A stretch of DNA of 15,720 bases from an uncultured Hungatella sp. Lineage in GTDB: Bacteria; Bacillota; Clostridia; Lachnospirales; Lachnospiraceae. The stretch is taken from assembly GCA_910588325.1 (NCBI GenBank), contig CAJUPP010000077.1, forward strand, positions 1 through 15,720, given 5' to 3'. The notes beneath the pieces were generated by a model. It had not been told where the DNA came from and did not search any database. It saw nothing but the letters and a program-made list of their open reading frames with translations. The position numbers and the translations under genes are program-made. Below are positions 6,204 through 12,731 of this stretch, in pieces; position 1 is the first letter of the stretch; each line of letters begins with the position of its first letter.

Positions 6204-6797
6204 GTGGCAGTTGATAAAGTTCCTGTTCTTAAAAGATGTAGATCCCTTGGATTGGACCCGATTTATTTAGGAATAGATAAGAAATCAAAGAGAGAATTAA
6301 AAAGAGCCAACAGAAAAGTAAGCGAGTATGGACTTCAGTTAAAGGAAAAACAGAAAGCCAAATTTATCTATGGTGTTCTGGAGAAACCCTTCAGAAATTA
6401 CTATGCCAAGGCTGAGAGAATGGGCGGCCAGGCTGGTGAGAATCTGATGATTCTTTTAGAGAGAAGATTGGACAACGTTGTATTCCGTATGGGATTCGGA
6501 CGTACCAGAAGAGAGACCAGACAGATCGTAGATCACAAGCACATTCTGGTTAACGGAAAGTGCGTGAACATCCCGTCCTACCTGGTGAAGGCTGGAGATG
6601 TGATTGAAGTAAAGGAAAAGTGCAAAGGTTCCCAGAGATACAAAGACGCTTTGGAAGTTACAGCAGGAAGAATGGTGCCGGCGTGGCTGGATGTTGACCA
6701 GGAGAATCTGCGCGGTACTGTGAAAGAGATGCCAACAAGAGACGAGATTGATGTTCCAGTAAATGAAATGCTTATCGTCGAGTTGTACTCCAAATAA
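6204..6797 (+). CDS. rpsD: 30S ribosomal protein S4 (zinc-free type)
   Basis: S4 (uS4) is a primary 16S rRNA binder that nucleates 30S assembly, and in many bacteria it autoregulates its operon. It starts with GTG at 6204, with TAGGAGGT 9 nt upstream, and gives 197 residues. The N-terminal zinc knuckle seen in C+ forms is absent: only one cysteine (residue 12) lies in the first 100 residues. It is thus a C- S4. The S4 RNA-binding domain spans about residues 87-150 (RRLDNVVFRMGFGRTRRETR, then HKHILVNGKCVNIPSYLVKAGD). The C-terminus VNEMLIVELYSK is family-typical. It lies between rpsK and rpoA, the classic alpha-operon position, unlike Bacillus, where rpsD stands alone. Confidence 0.97.
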   Translation: MAVDKVPVLKRCRSLGLDPIYLGIDKKSKRELKRANRKVSEYGLQLKEKQKAKFIYGVLEKPFRNYYAKAERMGGQAGENLMILLERRLDNVVFRMGFGRTRRETRQIVDHKHILVNGKCVNIPSYLVKAGDVIEVKEKCKGSQRYKDALEVTAGRMVPAWLDVDQENLRGTVKEMPTRDEIDVPVNEMLIVELYSK

Positions 6798-6850
6798 TAG
6801 ATTTTGAGTATAAAAGCCTCGATATATTATACCCAAAAGGAGGGGCTAAA

Positions 6851-7810
6851 GTGTTCGATTTCGAAAAACCAAACATTGAGATCGCAGAGATTTCAGAAGA
6901 CAGAAAATACGGTAAGTTTGTAGTAGAGCCACTTGAAAGAGGCTACGGCACAACCCTGGGTAATTCCCTGAGGAGAATCATGCTCTCTTCCCTGCCGGGA
7001 GCGGCAGTCAGTCAGGTGAAAATCGACGGCGTTTTGCATGAGTTCAGTTCTATTCCGGGTGTAAAGGAAGATGTGACTGAAATCATCATGAACATTAAAA
7101 GTTTGGCAATCAAGAACAGCAGCGACAGCAATGAGATTAAAACTGCTTATATTGAATTTGAAGGCGAGGGTGTTATTACCGGTGCTGATATTCAGGCGGA
7201 TCCGGATATTGAGATTCTTAATCCGGATCAGGTGATTGCTACCTTGAGTGGTGGTACAGACAGTAAATTCTATATGGAGTTAACCATCACCAAAGGCCGT
7301 GGCTATGTCAGTGCAGATAAGAATAAGAATGAAGATCTTCCGATTGGTGTGATTGCCGTAGATTCTATCTACACGCCGGTAGAACGTGTAAATATGTCTG
7401 TGGAGAATACTCGTGTAGGTCAGATTACGGATTTCGATAAACTGACTTTGGATGTGTACACCGATGGTACCCTGGCACCAGATGAAGCAGTTAGCCTTGC
7501 AGCTAAAGTTCTCAGCGAACATTTGAATCTGTTCATTGATCTTTCTGAGAATGCCAAGACTGCTGAGGTTATGGTAGAAAAGGAAGATAATGATAAAGAA
7601 AAAGTACTGGAGATGAACATTGATGAACTGGAATTATCTGTCCGTTCATACAATTGTCTCAAGAGAGCCGGAATCAATACAGTAGAAGAGTTGTGCAACC
7701 GTACCTCTGAGGATATGATGAAGGTTCGTAATCTTGGACGGAAATCTCTGGAAGAGGTTTTGGCTAAATTAAAAGAGTTGGGACTGCAGTTAAACCCAAG
7801 TGATGAATAG
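6851..7810 (+). CDS. rpoA: DNA-directed RNA polymerase subunit alpha
   Basis: Alpha dimerises to nucleate RNA polymerase assembly. Its C-terminal domain binds UP elements and activators. The GTG start at 6851 has AAGGAGGGG 6 nt upstream, giving 319 residues, normal for Firmicutes. The N-terminal domain (about 1-230) includes FVVEPLERGYGTTLGNSLRR and the dimer-interface segment ILLSSLPGAAV-like (MLSSLPGAAVSQVKIDGVLHE). An acidic linker (VEKEDNDKEKV) leads to the C-terminal domain (about 255-315), with VRSYNCLKRAGINTVEEL and RNLGRKSLEEV. Arg265 sits where the E. coli DNA-contacting arginine lies. The upstream 53-bp gap contains a weak GTATAA/TTATAC inverted repeat. rplQ follows after a 144-bp spacer. 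Confidence 0.98.
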   Translation: MFDFEKPNIEIAEISEDRKYGKFVVEPLERGYGTTLGNSLRRIMLSSLPGAAVSQVKIDGVLHEFSSIPGVKEDVTEIIMNIKSLAIKNSSDSNEIKTAYIEFEGEGVITGADIQADPDIEILNPDQVIATLSGGTDSKFYMELTITKGRGYVSADKNKNEDLPIGVIAVDSIYTPVERVNMSVENTRVGQITDFDKLTLDVYTDGTLAPDEAVSLAAKVLSEHLNLFIDLSENAKTAEVMVEKEDNDKEKVLEMNIDELELSVRSYNCLKRAGINTVEELCNRTSEDMMKVRNLGRKSLEEVLAKLKELGLQLNPSDE

Positions 7811-7954
7811 CCAGTGCTGCAGCGCAGTACCGGTGTGCCCGGTTCCGTAAGGCCGATGACGCAGGAAGCGGGTATTCTTATAAAAGGATGATGCGGCACA
7901 GTAAGACCGATGGGCATGAAGCTGCACTCCACGGAATATGGAGGAGTAAAACCA
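7811..7954 (+). promoter_or_regulatory. Structured spacer between rpoA and rplQ with a direct repeat
   Basis: This 144-bp gap is long for a junction that is usually tight. It begins with the hairpin GTGCTGC (7814-7820)/GCAGTAC (7824-7830), with one G-T pair and an AGC loop. This overlaps an alternative hairpin ACCGG (7829-7833)/CCGGT (7839-7843). Two imperfect direct repeats follow: 7847-7869 and 7901-7922, sharing GTAAG.CCGATG, GCA and GAAGC. No U tract follows the hairpins and no clear promoter is visible, so this is probably transcribed leader sequence for rplQ. The rplQ ribosome binding site GGAGGAG lies at 7940-7946. Confidence 0.5.
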
Positions 7955-8500
7955 ATGTCAAAGTATACAAAATATAGAAAGCTGGGAAAGACTTCCAGCC
8001 AGAGAAAAGCATTGATCAGAAATCAGGTAACGGCTCTTATTTATAATGGTAAGATCATTACCACTGAGGCAAGAGCAAAAGAGGTTCGTAAATTTGCAGA
8101 GGGCCTGATTGCTATGGCAGTAAGAGAGAAAGACAACTTTGAGACTGTAAAGGTTACTGCTAAGGTTCCGCGTAAGGACAAAGACGGCAAGAGAGTGAAA
8201 GAAGTTGTAGACGGCAAGAAAGTTACCGTATATGACGAAGTAGAGAAGGAAATCAAGAAAGATAAGCCATCCAGACTTCATGCAAGAAGGCAGATGCTTA
8301 AAGTTCTCTATGATGTTACGGAAGTTCCTTCCACACCGGCAGGAAGAAAGAGGAATACCAAAGCAGTTGATCTTCCGGCAAAGCTGTTTGATGAGATTGC
8401 ACCAAAGTATGCAAACAGAAACGGCGGCTATACCAGAATCGTGAAGATCGGACAGCGCAAAGGTGACGGCGCTATGGAAGTGTTGCTTGAATTAGTATAA
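7955..8500 (+). CDS. rplQ: 50S ribosomal protein L17 with charged insertion
   Basis: L17 (bL17) lies near the peptide exit tunnel of the large subunit. I place the start at ATG 7955, which follows GGAGGAG by 8 nt and gives MSKYTKYRKLGKTSSQRKAL, the family N-terminus. The in-frame ATG at 7910 has no ribosome binding site. The product is 181 residues, against about 115-125 in most bacteria. The excess is mainly one highly charged insertion at about residues 60-106, rich in Lys, Asp, Glu and Val, placed between the helix ending AMAVREKD and the conserved SRLHARRQ. A smaller one lies at about 124-138. The C-terminus NRNGGYTRIVKIGQRKGDGA is canonical. It is the last gene of its operon, and a terminator follows. 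Confidence 0.95.
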   Translation: MSKYTKYRKLGKTSSQRKALIRNQVTALIYNGKIITTEARAKEVRKFAEGLIAMAVREKDNFETVKVTAKVPRKDKDGKRVKEVVDGKKVTVYDEVEKEIKKDKPSRLHARRQMLKVLYDVTEVPSTPAGRKRNTKAVDLPAKLFDEIAPKYANRNGGYTRIVKIGQRKGDGAMEVLLELV

Positions 8501-8512
8501 TAGAATTGTAAG

Positions 8513-8557
8513 AAAACCACGGTAATGTATGAGGTGACTCACGCAGCCGTGGTTTTT
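8513..8557 (+). terminator. Two-tier intrinsic terminator after rplQ
   Basis: AAAACCACGG (8513-8522) pairs perfectly with CCGTGGTTTT (8547-8556), followed by T at 8557, so the T run at 8553-8557 serves both as stem and U tract. The 24-nt apical region holds a second small stem TGAG (8530-8533)/CTCA (8538-8541) closed by a GTGA (GNRA-type) loop. It begins 12 nt after the rplQ stop and closes the alpha-operon block. It is the clearest terminator in the window. Confidence 0.85.
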
Positions 8558-8606
8558 ATTTAACAGAAAGACAAAAGGTGTTAAGGAAAAGAAAGAATAT
8601 CGTAAG

Positions 8607-8635
8607 TTGACGGTAAATATGGGAAAGTTTATAAT
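8607..8635 (+). promoter_or_regulatory. Sigma-A promoter for the secreted-protein pair
   Basis: TTGACG (8607-8612) and TATAAT (8630-8635) are 17 bp apart, matching 11 of 12 consensus bases. Transcription would start near 8642, about 46 nt before the ATG at 8688. With the terminator at 8513-8557 just upstream, this makes the two wall-binding protein genes an independent unit within the ribosomal cluster. The call is by inspection only. Confidence 0.8.
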
Positions 8636-8687
8636 AAATTTATAGAAAAAGCGAGGCAGAAGGTCTAATTTGTATGGAGGAATGATG

Positions 8688-9947
8688 ATGGCGAAAAGAT
8701 GGAAGAGAGTTTGGTGTCTGATGTTGTTTGTCTGCCTGCTCATAAGCCTGAAACCAGATGCGGCATTGGCAGCAACAAAAAGTATTACTTCTGTGTCTGT
8801 CAGAGTAGGGACAGATACGGCAGTTGGGAATCATCTGCCGGAGCATATAGATCTTGTTGATGATTCGACGGAGACGCGTGATGGTACTTATGCGGCGACC
8901 AACTCAACAAAATATTATGTTCGTGAGGCGGAATGGGTTACTTCCACAACTCAGTATATGAGTGTTGGACAGCAGCCTAAGATGCGTTTGTACCTTTATG
9001 TAAATGACAGCAACTACGCATTTCAGGGAACCTATAGCTCCAGTAATGTTAATATCAAGGGAGGAACACTTGCCAGTGTCAGAAGACGGTCCAGCAGGGA
9101 ATTAGAAGTTGTGGTGAACTTAAACGGAATCAAGGGTGAATATCCTACACCTACGGAGGCAACCTGGACATATTCAATGTTAGGAAGAGCCAAGTGGAAT
9201 GTGGATATAGATGATGACGAGTATTCCAGAACCATTACCTCAGGGTATTATGATGTGTATCTGTACCGGGGCAGCTCTGTCATAAAAAAGCTGGAAAGTT
9301 ACAGAGGAACATCCTATAATTTTTATCCGTATATGACAAAAGCAGGAACTTACACTTATAAGGTGCGAACCGTTCCATATACAGAAGCAGAAAAAAAGTA
9401 TGGAACAAGAAGCGGCTGGCTGGAATCAGACGAGTTGTATATTGATTCGGAAAATGTGTCTAATGGAAGCGGGCAGACAGAGAACAGCGGAGTAAGCGCA
9501 GGCAGTGTGGGCTGGGTTTTAGACGGGAACACCTGGTATTACCGATATCCGGATGGATCTTATCAGAGAAATTCCTGGTTGAAGGTAAACGATAAATGGT
9601 ATCTGTTTGATGCTTCAGGAAGAATGCTGACTGGCTGGCAGAATAAAAATGGGCTGACTTACTATCTGTTGGACAGCGGGGCCATGTATTCCGGGTGGAT
9701 CAAGGCCGGAAACCAATGGTATTATATGAACCGTGTGGAAGACGGCGGCGTGGAAGGCGCTATGAGAACCGGATGGCTGGTGACCGGCGGTCAGACCTAT
9801 TATCTGAAACCGGATGGAATTATGGCGGAAGGCTGGTACCAGGCAGATGGAAATTGGTACTATTTCTACCCGGGGTCCGGCTACAAAGCAGTAAACACGG
9901 TGATTGATACGTTCTATGTAGATGCCAATGGCGTATGGAACAGATGA
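8688..9947 (+). CDS. Secreted cell-wall-binding repeat protein (choline-binding-like)
   Basis: This is predicted to be exported and held on the cell surface. Three ATGs follow GGAGG (8676-8680). I chose 8688 for its 7-nt spacing, which gives 419 residues. Residues 1-28 form a signal peptide: KRWKR, a hydrophobic core LMLFVCLLISL, and the site ALA-A. Residues about 30-175 are beta-rich with no recognised domain. Residues about 176-250 look like a fibronectin-III module (YDVYLYRGSSVIKKLE ... YTYKVRTVPY) and resemble the next protein. After a Ser/Gly/Asn linker, residues about 274-419 carry W-x-x-x-x-x-x-W-Y-Y-type wall-binding repeats (NTWYYRYPDGS, DKWYLFDASGRMLTGW, NQWYYMN, GNWYYFYPGSG) ending in NTVIDTFYVDANGVWNR. 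No enzymatic domain is visible. Ligand (choline, teichoic acid or glucan) and function are unknown. Confidence 0.85.
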   Translation: MAKRWKRVWCLMLFVCLLISLKPDAALAATKSITSVSVRVGTDTAVGNHLPEHIDLVDDSTETRDGTYAATNSTKYYVREAEWVTSTTQYMSVGQQPKMRLYLYVNDSNYAFQGTYSSSNVNIKGGTLASVRRRSSRELEVVVNLNGIKGEYPTPTEATWTYSMLGRAKWNVDIDDDEYSRTITSGYYDVYLYRGSSVIKKLESYRGTSYNFYPYMTKAGTYTYKVRTVPYTEAEKKYGTRSGWLESDELYIDSENVSNGSGQTENSGVSAGSVGWVLDGNTWYYRYPDGSYQRNSWLKVNDKWYLFDASGRMLTGWQNKNGLTYYLLDSGAMYSGWIKAGNQWYYMNRVEDGGVEGAMRTGWLVTGGQTYYLKPDGIMAEGWYQADGNWYYFYPGSGYKAVNTVIDTFYVDANGVWNR

Positions 9948-9970
9948 ATTTATAAGAAGGTAATGGGGAT

Positions 9971-10726
9971 ATGTGTAAAAGGAAGAGAAAAGCCTGGCCA
10001 TGCAGGCTTCTGGTTCTTACAATTTTGATAAATATGTTTCTGGTTTTTTCCGCATTGGCTGCGGAACCCTACTATTTTTCTATTTCGGAGGAAGCATATT
10101 GGGGTGGAAACCATGATGGAGTCGCTCACTGGAAAAAGGTAGAAAAGGCAAAAGAATATGAGGTACTTTTATACCGTGGAGATACCCGTATAAAGCGGGT
10201 TTGTGTGAAGGCGGCGAAGGTGGATTTGTCAGAATACATGGAGAATAACCAGGTTTATACATTTGCTGTAAGGGCCATACCTACGGATAGCCAGAGGAAT
10301 TACCGGGCCGGGGAGTGGCTGTTTTCAGAAGAATTGTATGTGGATTGGCTGGGGACTACCAGTGGACGCTGGAGGGTATACAGCACAGGTAAGAAGTATC
10401 AGAAGGAAGACAGAACGTATTGCGCCAATGGATGGGAGATGATTCAGGGAGACTGGTATTACTTTAATGCGGAAGGTTATGTTCAGACCGGTTGGATCCA
10501 GGTGGGAGATAAGCAGTATTATCTTGACGGAGACGGTAAGATGAAGACGGGATGGCTTCAGTCAGGAGAAAACTGGTATTATCTTGGTGTCAGCGGCGAC
10601 ATGAAAATTGGCTGGGTAGAGACAGCTCCGGGAGAATGGTATTATATGGATGCTGACGGAAAGATGTTAGCCAATACAATAGTGGAAGGATATCAGTTGA
10701 ATGAAAAAGGCCTAATGGTGAAGTAA
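9971..10726 (+). CDS. Secreted cell-wall-binding repeat protein, smaller paralogue
   Basis: This 251-residue protein starts 24 bp after its neighbour and is almost certainly co-transcribed with it. Residues 1-30 are a signal peptide: basic CKRKRK, hydrophobic LLVLTILINMFLVF, then the site ALA-A. Residues about 45-125 form the same fibronectin-III-like module as the upstream protein, with parallel motifs YEVLLYRGDTRIKRV, YTFAVRAIP and EWLFSEELYVD. Residues about 152-235 carry four wall-binding repeats (GDWYYFNAEGYVQTGW, KQYYLDGDGKMKTGW, ENWYYLGVSGDMKIGW, GEWYYMDADGKM), and a C-terminal cap like the neighbour's follows (NTIVEGYQLNEKGL). It lacks the large N-terminal region of the upstream protein. 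No catalytic motif is visible. A structural or adhesive surface role is inferred. Confidence 0.85.
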   Translation: MCKRKRKAWPCRLLVLTILINMFLVFSALAAEPYYFSISEEAYWGGNHDGVAHWKKVEKAKEYEVLLYRGDTRIKRVCVKAAKVDLSEYMENNQVYTFAVRAIPTDSQRNYRAGEWLFSEELYVDWLGTTSGRWRVYSTGKKYQKEDRTYCANGWEMIQGDWYYFNAEGYVQTGWIQVGDKQYYLDGDGKMKTGWLQSGENWYYLGVSGDMKIGWVETAPGEWYYMDADGKMLANTIVEGYQLNEKGLMVK

Positions 10727-10784
10727 GGAAGAACCATAAGAAAACAGTAACGGTAACAGAATCAGAAGATGGATGAAAACTGTG

Positions 10785-10848
10785 AGCGCAGCCACAGTGC
10801 TGCTCTGCGCGATTGTTCAGAAACAATGTATCAGCGCAGGGCAGCACT
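10785..10848 (+). repeat. Large inverted repeat with a competing stem
   Basis: AGTGCTGCTCTGCGC (10796-10810) pairs with GCGCAGGGCAGCACT (10834-10848) over 15 positions with a single T-G wobble. Inside, ATTGTT (10812-10817)/AACAAT (10822-10827) makes a second stem with a CAGA loop. A preceding GCGCAG (10786-10791) can instead pair with CTGCGC (10805-10810), giving an alternative, mutually exclusive fold. No T run follows, so it is not a canonical intrinsic terminator. It may stabilise the 3' end of the upstream transcript or be a small repetitive element. Confidence 0.65.
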
Positions 10849-10878
10849 TGTCTGTGCTCTTTCCATATGATGAAATGC

Positions 10879-10907
10879 TTGACTAATGGAAAGAATTCAT
10901 CTAAAAT
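10879..10907 (+). promoter_or_regulatory. Sigma-A promoter for ecfA1-ecfA2-ecfT-truA
   Basis: TTGACT (10879-10884) and TAAAAT (10902-10907) are separated by 17 bp, matching 10 of 12 consensus bases. Transcription would begin near 10914. It lies downstream of the large inverted repeat and about 85 bp before ecfA1, so the transporter module has its own promoter, distinct from the secreted-protein pair. The call is by inspection only. Confidence 0.65.
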
Positions 10908-10992
10908 TGGAAAACATAGACCTGTACTGCCTTCACCGTAATTATCTCAAGACAGTACCGGCACTGAAAGATACTTAAAAAGAAAGGCCATT

Positions 10993-11871
10993 ATGAATAT
11001 CGTAAAAGCAAGCAAGTTGATTTATGATTATATCAGAAGAGATGAGGAAGAAAATATAGAGGAAGTAGACAGAGCCATCGATAATCTGGATATAGAGATA
11101 GAAAAAGGAAGCTTTGTTGCCGTTTTAGGACATAACGGTTCCGGAAAATCTACGTTTGCCAAGCAGATTAATGGTATCCTGACGCCTACAGAAGGAACGG
11201 TCTGGGTTTCGGGCATGAATACGGCAGATGAAGACTCTATTTGGGAGATCCGCAAAAAAGCAGGTATGGTGTTTCAGAATCCTGACAACCAGATTATCGG
11301 CAATGTGGTGGAAGAGGATGTGGGCTTCGGCCCGGAAAATATAGGGATCCCTACAGAAGAGATATGGAAGCGGGTGGATGACAGCTTAAAGGCAGTGGGC
11401 ATGACTGCTTATCGCCACAAATCTCCTAACAAGCTGTCCGGGGGACAGAAGCAGAGGGTGGCCATAGCCGGGGTCATGGCTATGAGGCCGGAGTGTATTG
11501 TCCTGGATGAGCCTACGGCAATGCTGGATCCCAACGGGCGGAAAGAAGTGATCCGGACTGTGAGGGAGCTGAATAAACAGGAAGGAATCACTGTGCTGTT
11601 AATCACCCACTATATGGAGGAAGTGATTCAGGCGGACCGGGTGATTGTCATGGATGACGGAAAATTAGTGATGGATGGGACTCCCAGAGAGATATTTTCC
11701 AAGGTTGACCAGCTGAAGGCATACCGCCTGGATGTACCTCAGGTGACAGAACTGGCATATGAACTTCGCAAGGCAGGAGTTGACCTGCCGGAGGGAATTC
11801 TGTCCCAGCAGGAATTCCTGGACAATCTGATGCCCATTTTGAGGAAACAGGAGAAAAGCAATGGCAATTAA
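10993..11871 (+). CDS. ecfA1: ECF transporter ATPase EcfA1
   Basis: This is one of two ATPases of the energy-coupling factor module, which powers uptake of vitamins and related micronutrients through interchangeable membrane S components. The 292-residue product has a complete ABC ATPase domain: Walker A GHNGSGKST (46-54), Q-loop FQNPDNQ (Gln95), signature LSGGQ (148-152), Walker B CIVLDEP (168-174, catalytic Glu173) and switch His206 (ITHYMEE). The C-terminal region after about 235 (GTPREIFSKVDQLKAYRLDVPQV) is the EcfA dimer and groove region. ATG 10993 has AAAGG 5 nt upstream. It overlaps ecfA2 by 11 bp, so translation is coupled. Placement between rplQ and truA is common in Firmicutes. No S component gene is in the window. 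Confidence 0.96.
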   Translation: MNIVKASKLIYDYIRRDEEENIEEVDRAIDNLDIEIEKGSFVAVLGHNGSGKSTFAKQINGILTPTEGTVWVSGMNTADEDSIWEIRKKAGMVFQNPDNQIIGNVVEEDVGFGPENIGIPTEEIWKRVDDSLKAVGMTAYRHKSPNKLSGGQKQRVAIAGVMAMRPECIVLDEPTAMLDPNGRKEVIRTVRELNKQEGITVLLITHYMEEVIQADRVIVMDDGKLVMDGTPREIFSKVDQLKAYRLDVPQVTELAYELRKAGVDLPEGILSQQEFLDNLMPILRKQEKSNGN

Positions 11872-12709
11872 AGTGGAAGGTTTAAACTACATTTACGGTC
11901 AGGGAACAGCATTTGAACAGCATGCGCTGAAAGATGTCAGTTTCGAGATTCCTGACAATCAGTTTGTGGGGCTTATTGGACATACAGGTTCCGGAAAATC
12001 TACGTTGATTCAGCATTTAAATGGCCTCATCCGTCCTTCCAGCGGAACGATTTGGTTTAACGGAACGGATATCTACAGCGAAGGGTACAGTCTGAAACAG
12101 TTGAGGAGCAAAGTAGGGCTGGTGTTTCAGTATCCGGAGCATCAGCTGTTTGAGATCGATGTGTTTTCAGATGTGTGCTATGGACCCAGAAATTTAGGAC
12201 TGAATGAGGAAGAAATCAAAGAGAGGGCCAGAGAAGCGCTGAATCTGGTAGGATTAAAGGAAAAGTATTGGGAACAGTCTCCATTTGAACTGTCAGGAGG
12301 ACAGAAGCGGAGAGTAGCCATAGCCGGTGTTCTGGCGATGCGGCCGGAGGTACTGATTCTGGATGAGCCGACAGCAGGCCTGGATCCCCGTGGCAGGGAT
12401 GAGATTTTGGATCAGATCAAGGAGCTTCACAGCAAACAGGGGATGACGATTATTCTGGTATCCCACAGCATGGAGGACATTGCCAGATATGCAGACAGGC
12501 TGATGGTGATGAATCATGGGGAAAAGACGTTTGACGGAACTCCCAAAGAAGTATTTGAGCATTATAAGGAATTGGAGGCCATGGGCCTGGCAGCCCCTCA
12601 GGTGACGTATATAAGCCATGCTTTGAAAGAACAGGGGATTCCGATTGAAGGGGATATTACCACGGTGGAAGAGGCCAGAGACGCAATCTTAAGGCTTCTG
12701 GGAAAATGA
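11861..12709 (+). CDS. ecfA2: ECF transporter ATPase EcfA2
   Basis: This is the second ATPase of the energy-coupling factor complex. It pairs with EcfA1 to form the heterodimer that drives EcfT. The 282-residue product contains Walker A GHTGSGKST (40-48), Q-loop FQYPEHQLF (Gln90), signature LSGGQ (144-148), Walker B VLILDEP (164-170, catalytic Glu169) and switch His202 (VSHSMED). The FQYPEHQLF segment is typical of EcfA2, while the first ATPase has FQNPDNQ. The C-terminus has the matching GTPKEVFEH and GLAAPQVTYI stretches. AGGAG (11849-11853) lies inside ecfA1, 7 nt before the ATG. All catalytic residues are present in both subunits, so both sites should hydrolyse ATP. Confidence 0.96.
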   Translation: MAIKVEGLNYIYGQGTAFEQHALKDVSFEIPDNQFVGLIGHTGSGKSTLIQHLNGLIRPSSGTIWFNGTDIYSEGYSLKQLRSKVGLVFQYPEHQLFEIDVFSDVCYGPRNLGLNEEEIKERAREALNLVGLKEKYWEQSPFELSGGQKRRVAIAGVLAMRPEVLILDEPTAGLDPRGRDEILDQIKELHSKQGMTIILVSHSMEDIARYADRLMVMNHGEKTFDGTPKEVFEHYKELEAMGLAAPQVTYISHALKEQGIPIEGDITTVEEARDAILRLLGK

Positions 12710-12731
12710 TGCCGTTTCATTGGAGGATGAC

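Larger units (their letters stand above)
10727..10992 (+). other. Intergenic region before the ecf operon
   Basis: This 266-bp gap is the longest in the window without a coding gene. It holds the inverted repeat at 10785-10848, the promoter at 10879-10907, and a leader of about 79 nt with a weak GTACTG (10924-10929)/CAGTAC (10953-10958) inverted repeat. I recognise no riboswitch, no RNA gene and no credible short coding frame with a good ribosome binding site in it. Confidence 0.6.

Noticed and set aside
7420..7932. 170-codon open frame on the - strand opposite rpoA
   Set aside because: It lies antisense to a clear rpoA and has no ribosome binding site or recognisable domain. The composition fits a shadow of the conserved gene.
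7910..7954. Longer in-frame start for L17
   Set aside because: ATG 7910 has no Shine-Dalgarno, and the added 15 residues do not match the L17 N-terminus. ATG 7955 follows GGAGGAG.
7888..7977. 29-codon frame overlapping the rplQ start, beginning MMRHSKTDG
   Set aside because: It overlaps rplQ out of frame and has only a marginal AAAAGG upstream. Nothing suggests translation.
9615..10001. 128-codon open frame on the - strand across the end of the first secreted protein gene
   Set aside because: It is antisense to the repeat region of a protein with a signal peptide and recognisable repeats. No start signal or domain supports it.
9500..10700. Periodic sequence in the secreted-protein genes as a CRISPR or DNA repeat array
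   Set aside because: The periodicity is at protein level (about 20-residue W/YY repeats). The DNA copies are diverged and in frame.
10796..10860. Large inverted repeat as an intrinsic terminator
   Set aside because: No run of T follows the stem (the sequence continues TGTCTGTGCTC). It is kept as a repeat, not called a terminator.
7812..10961. Shared 9-mers CAGTGCTGC (7812, 10795) and CAGTACCGG (7825, 10953) between two spacers
   Set aside because: Short matches of this size are expected by chance across 15 kb, and the surrounding sequence does not align, so I do not claim a shared element.
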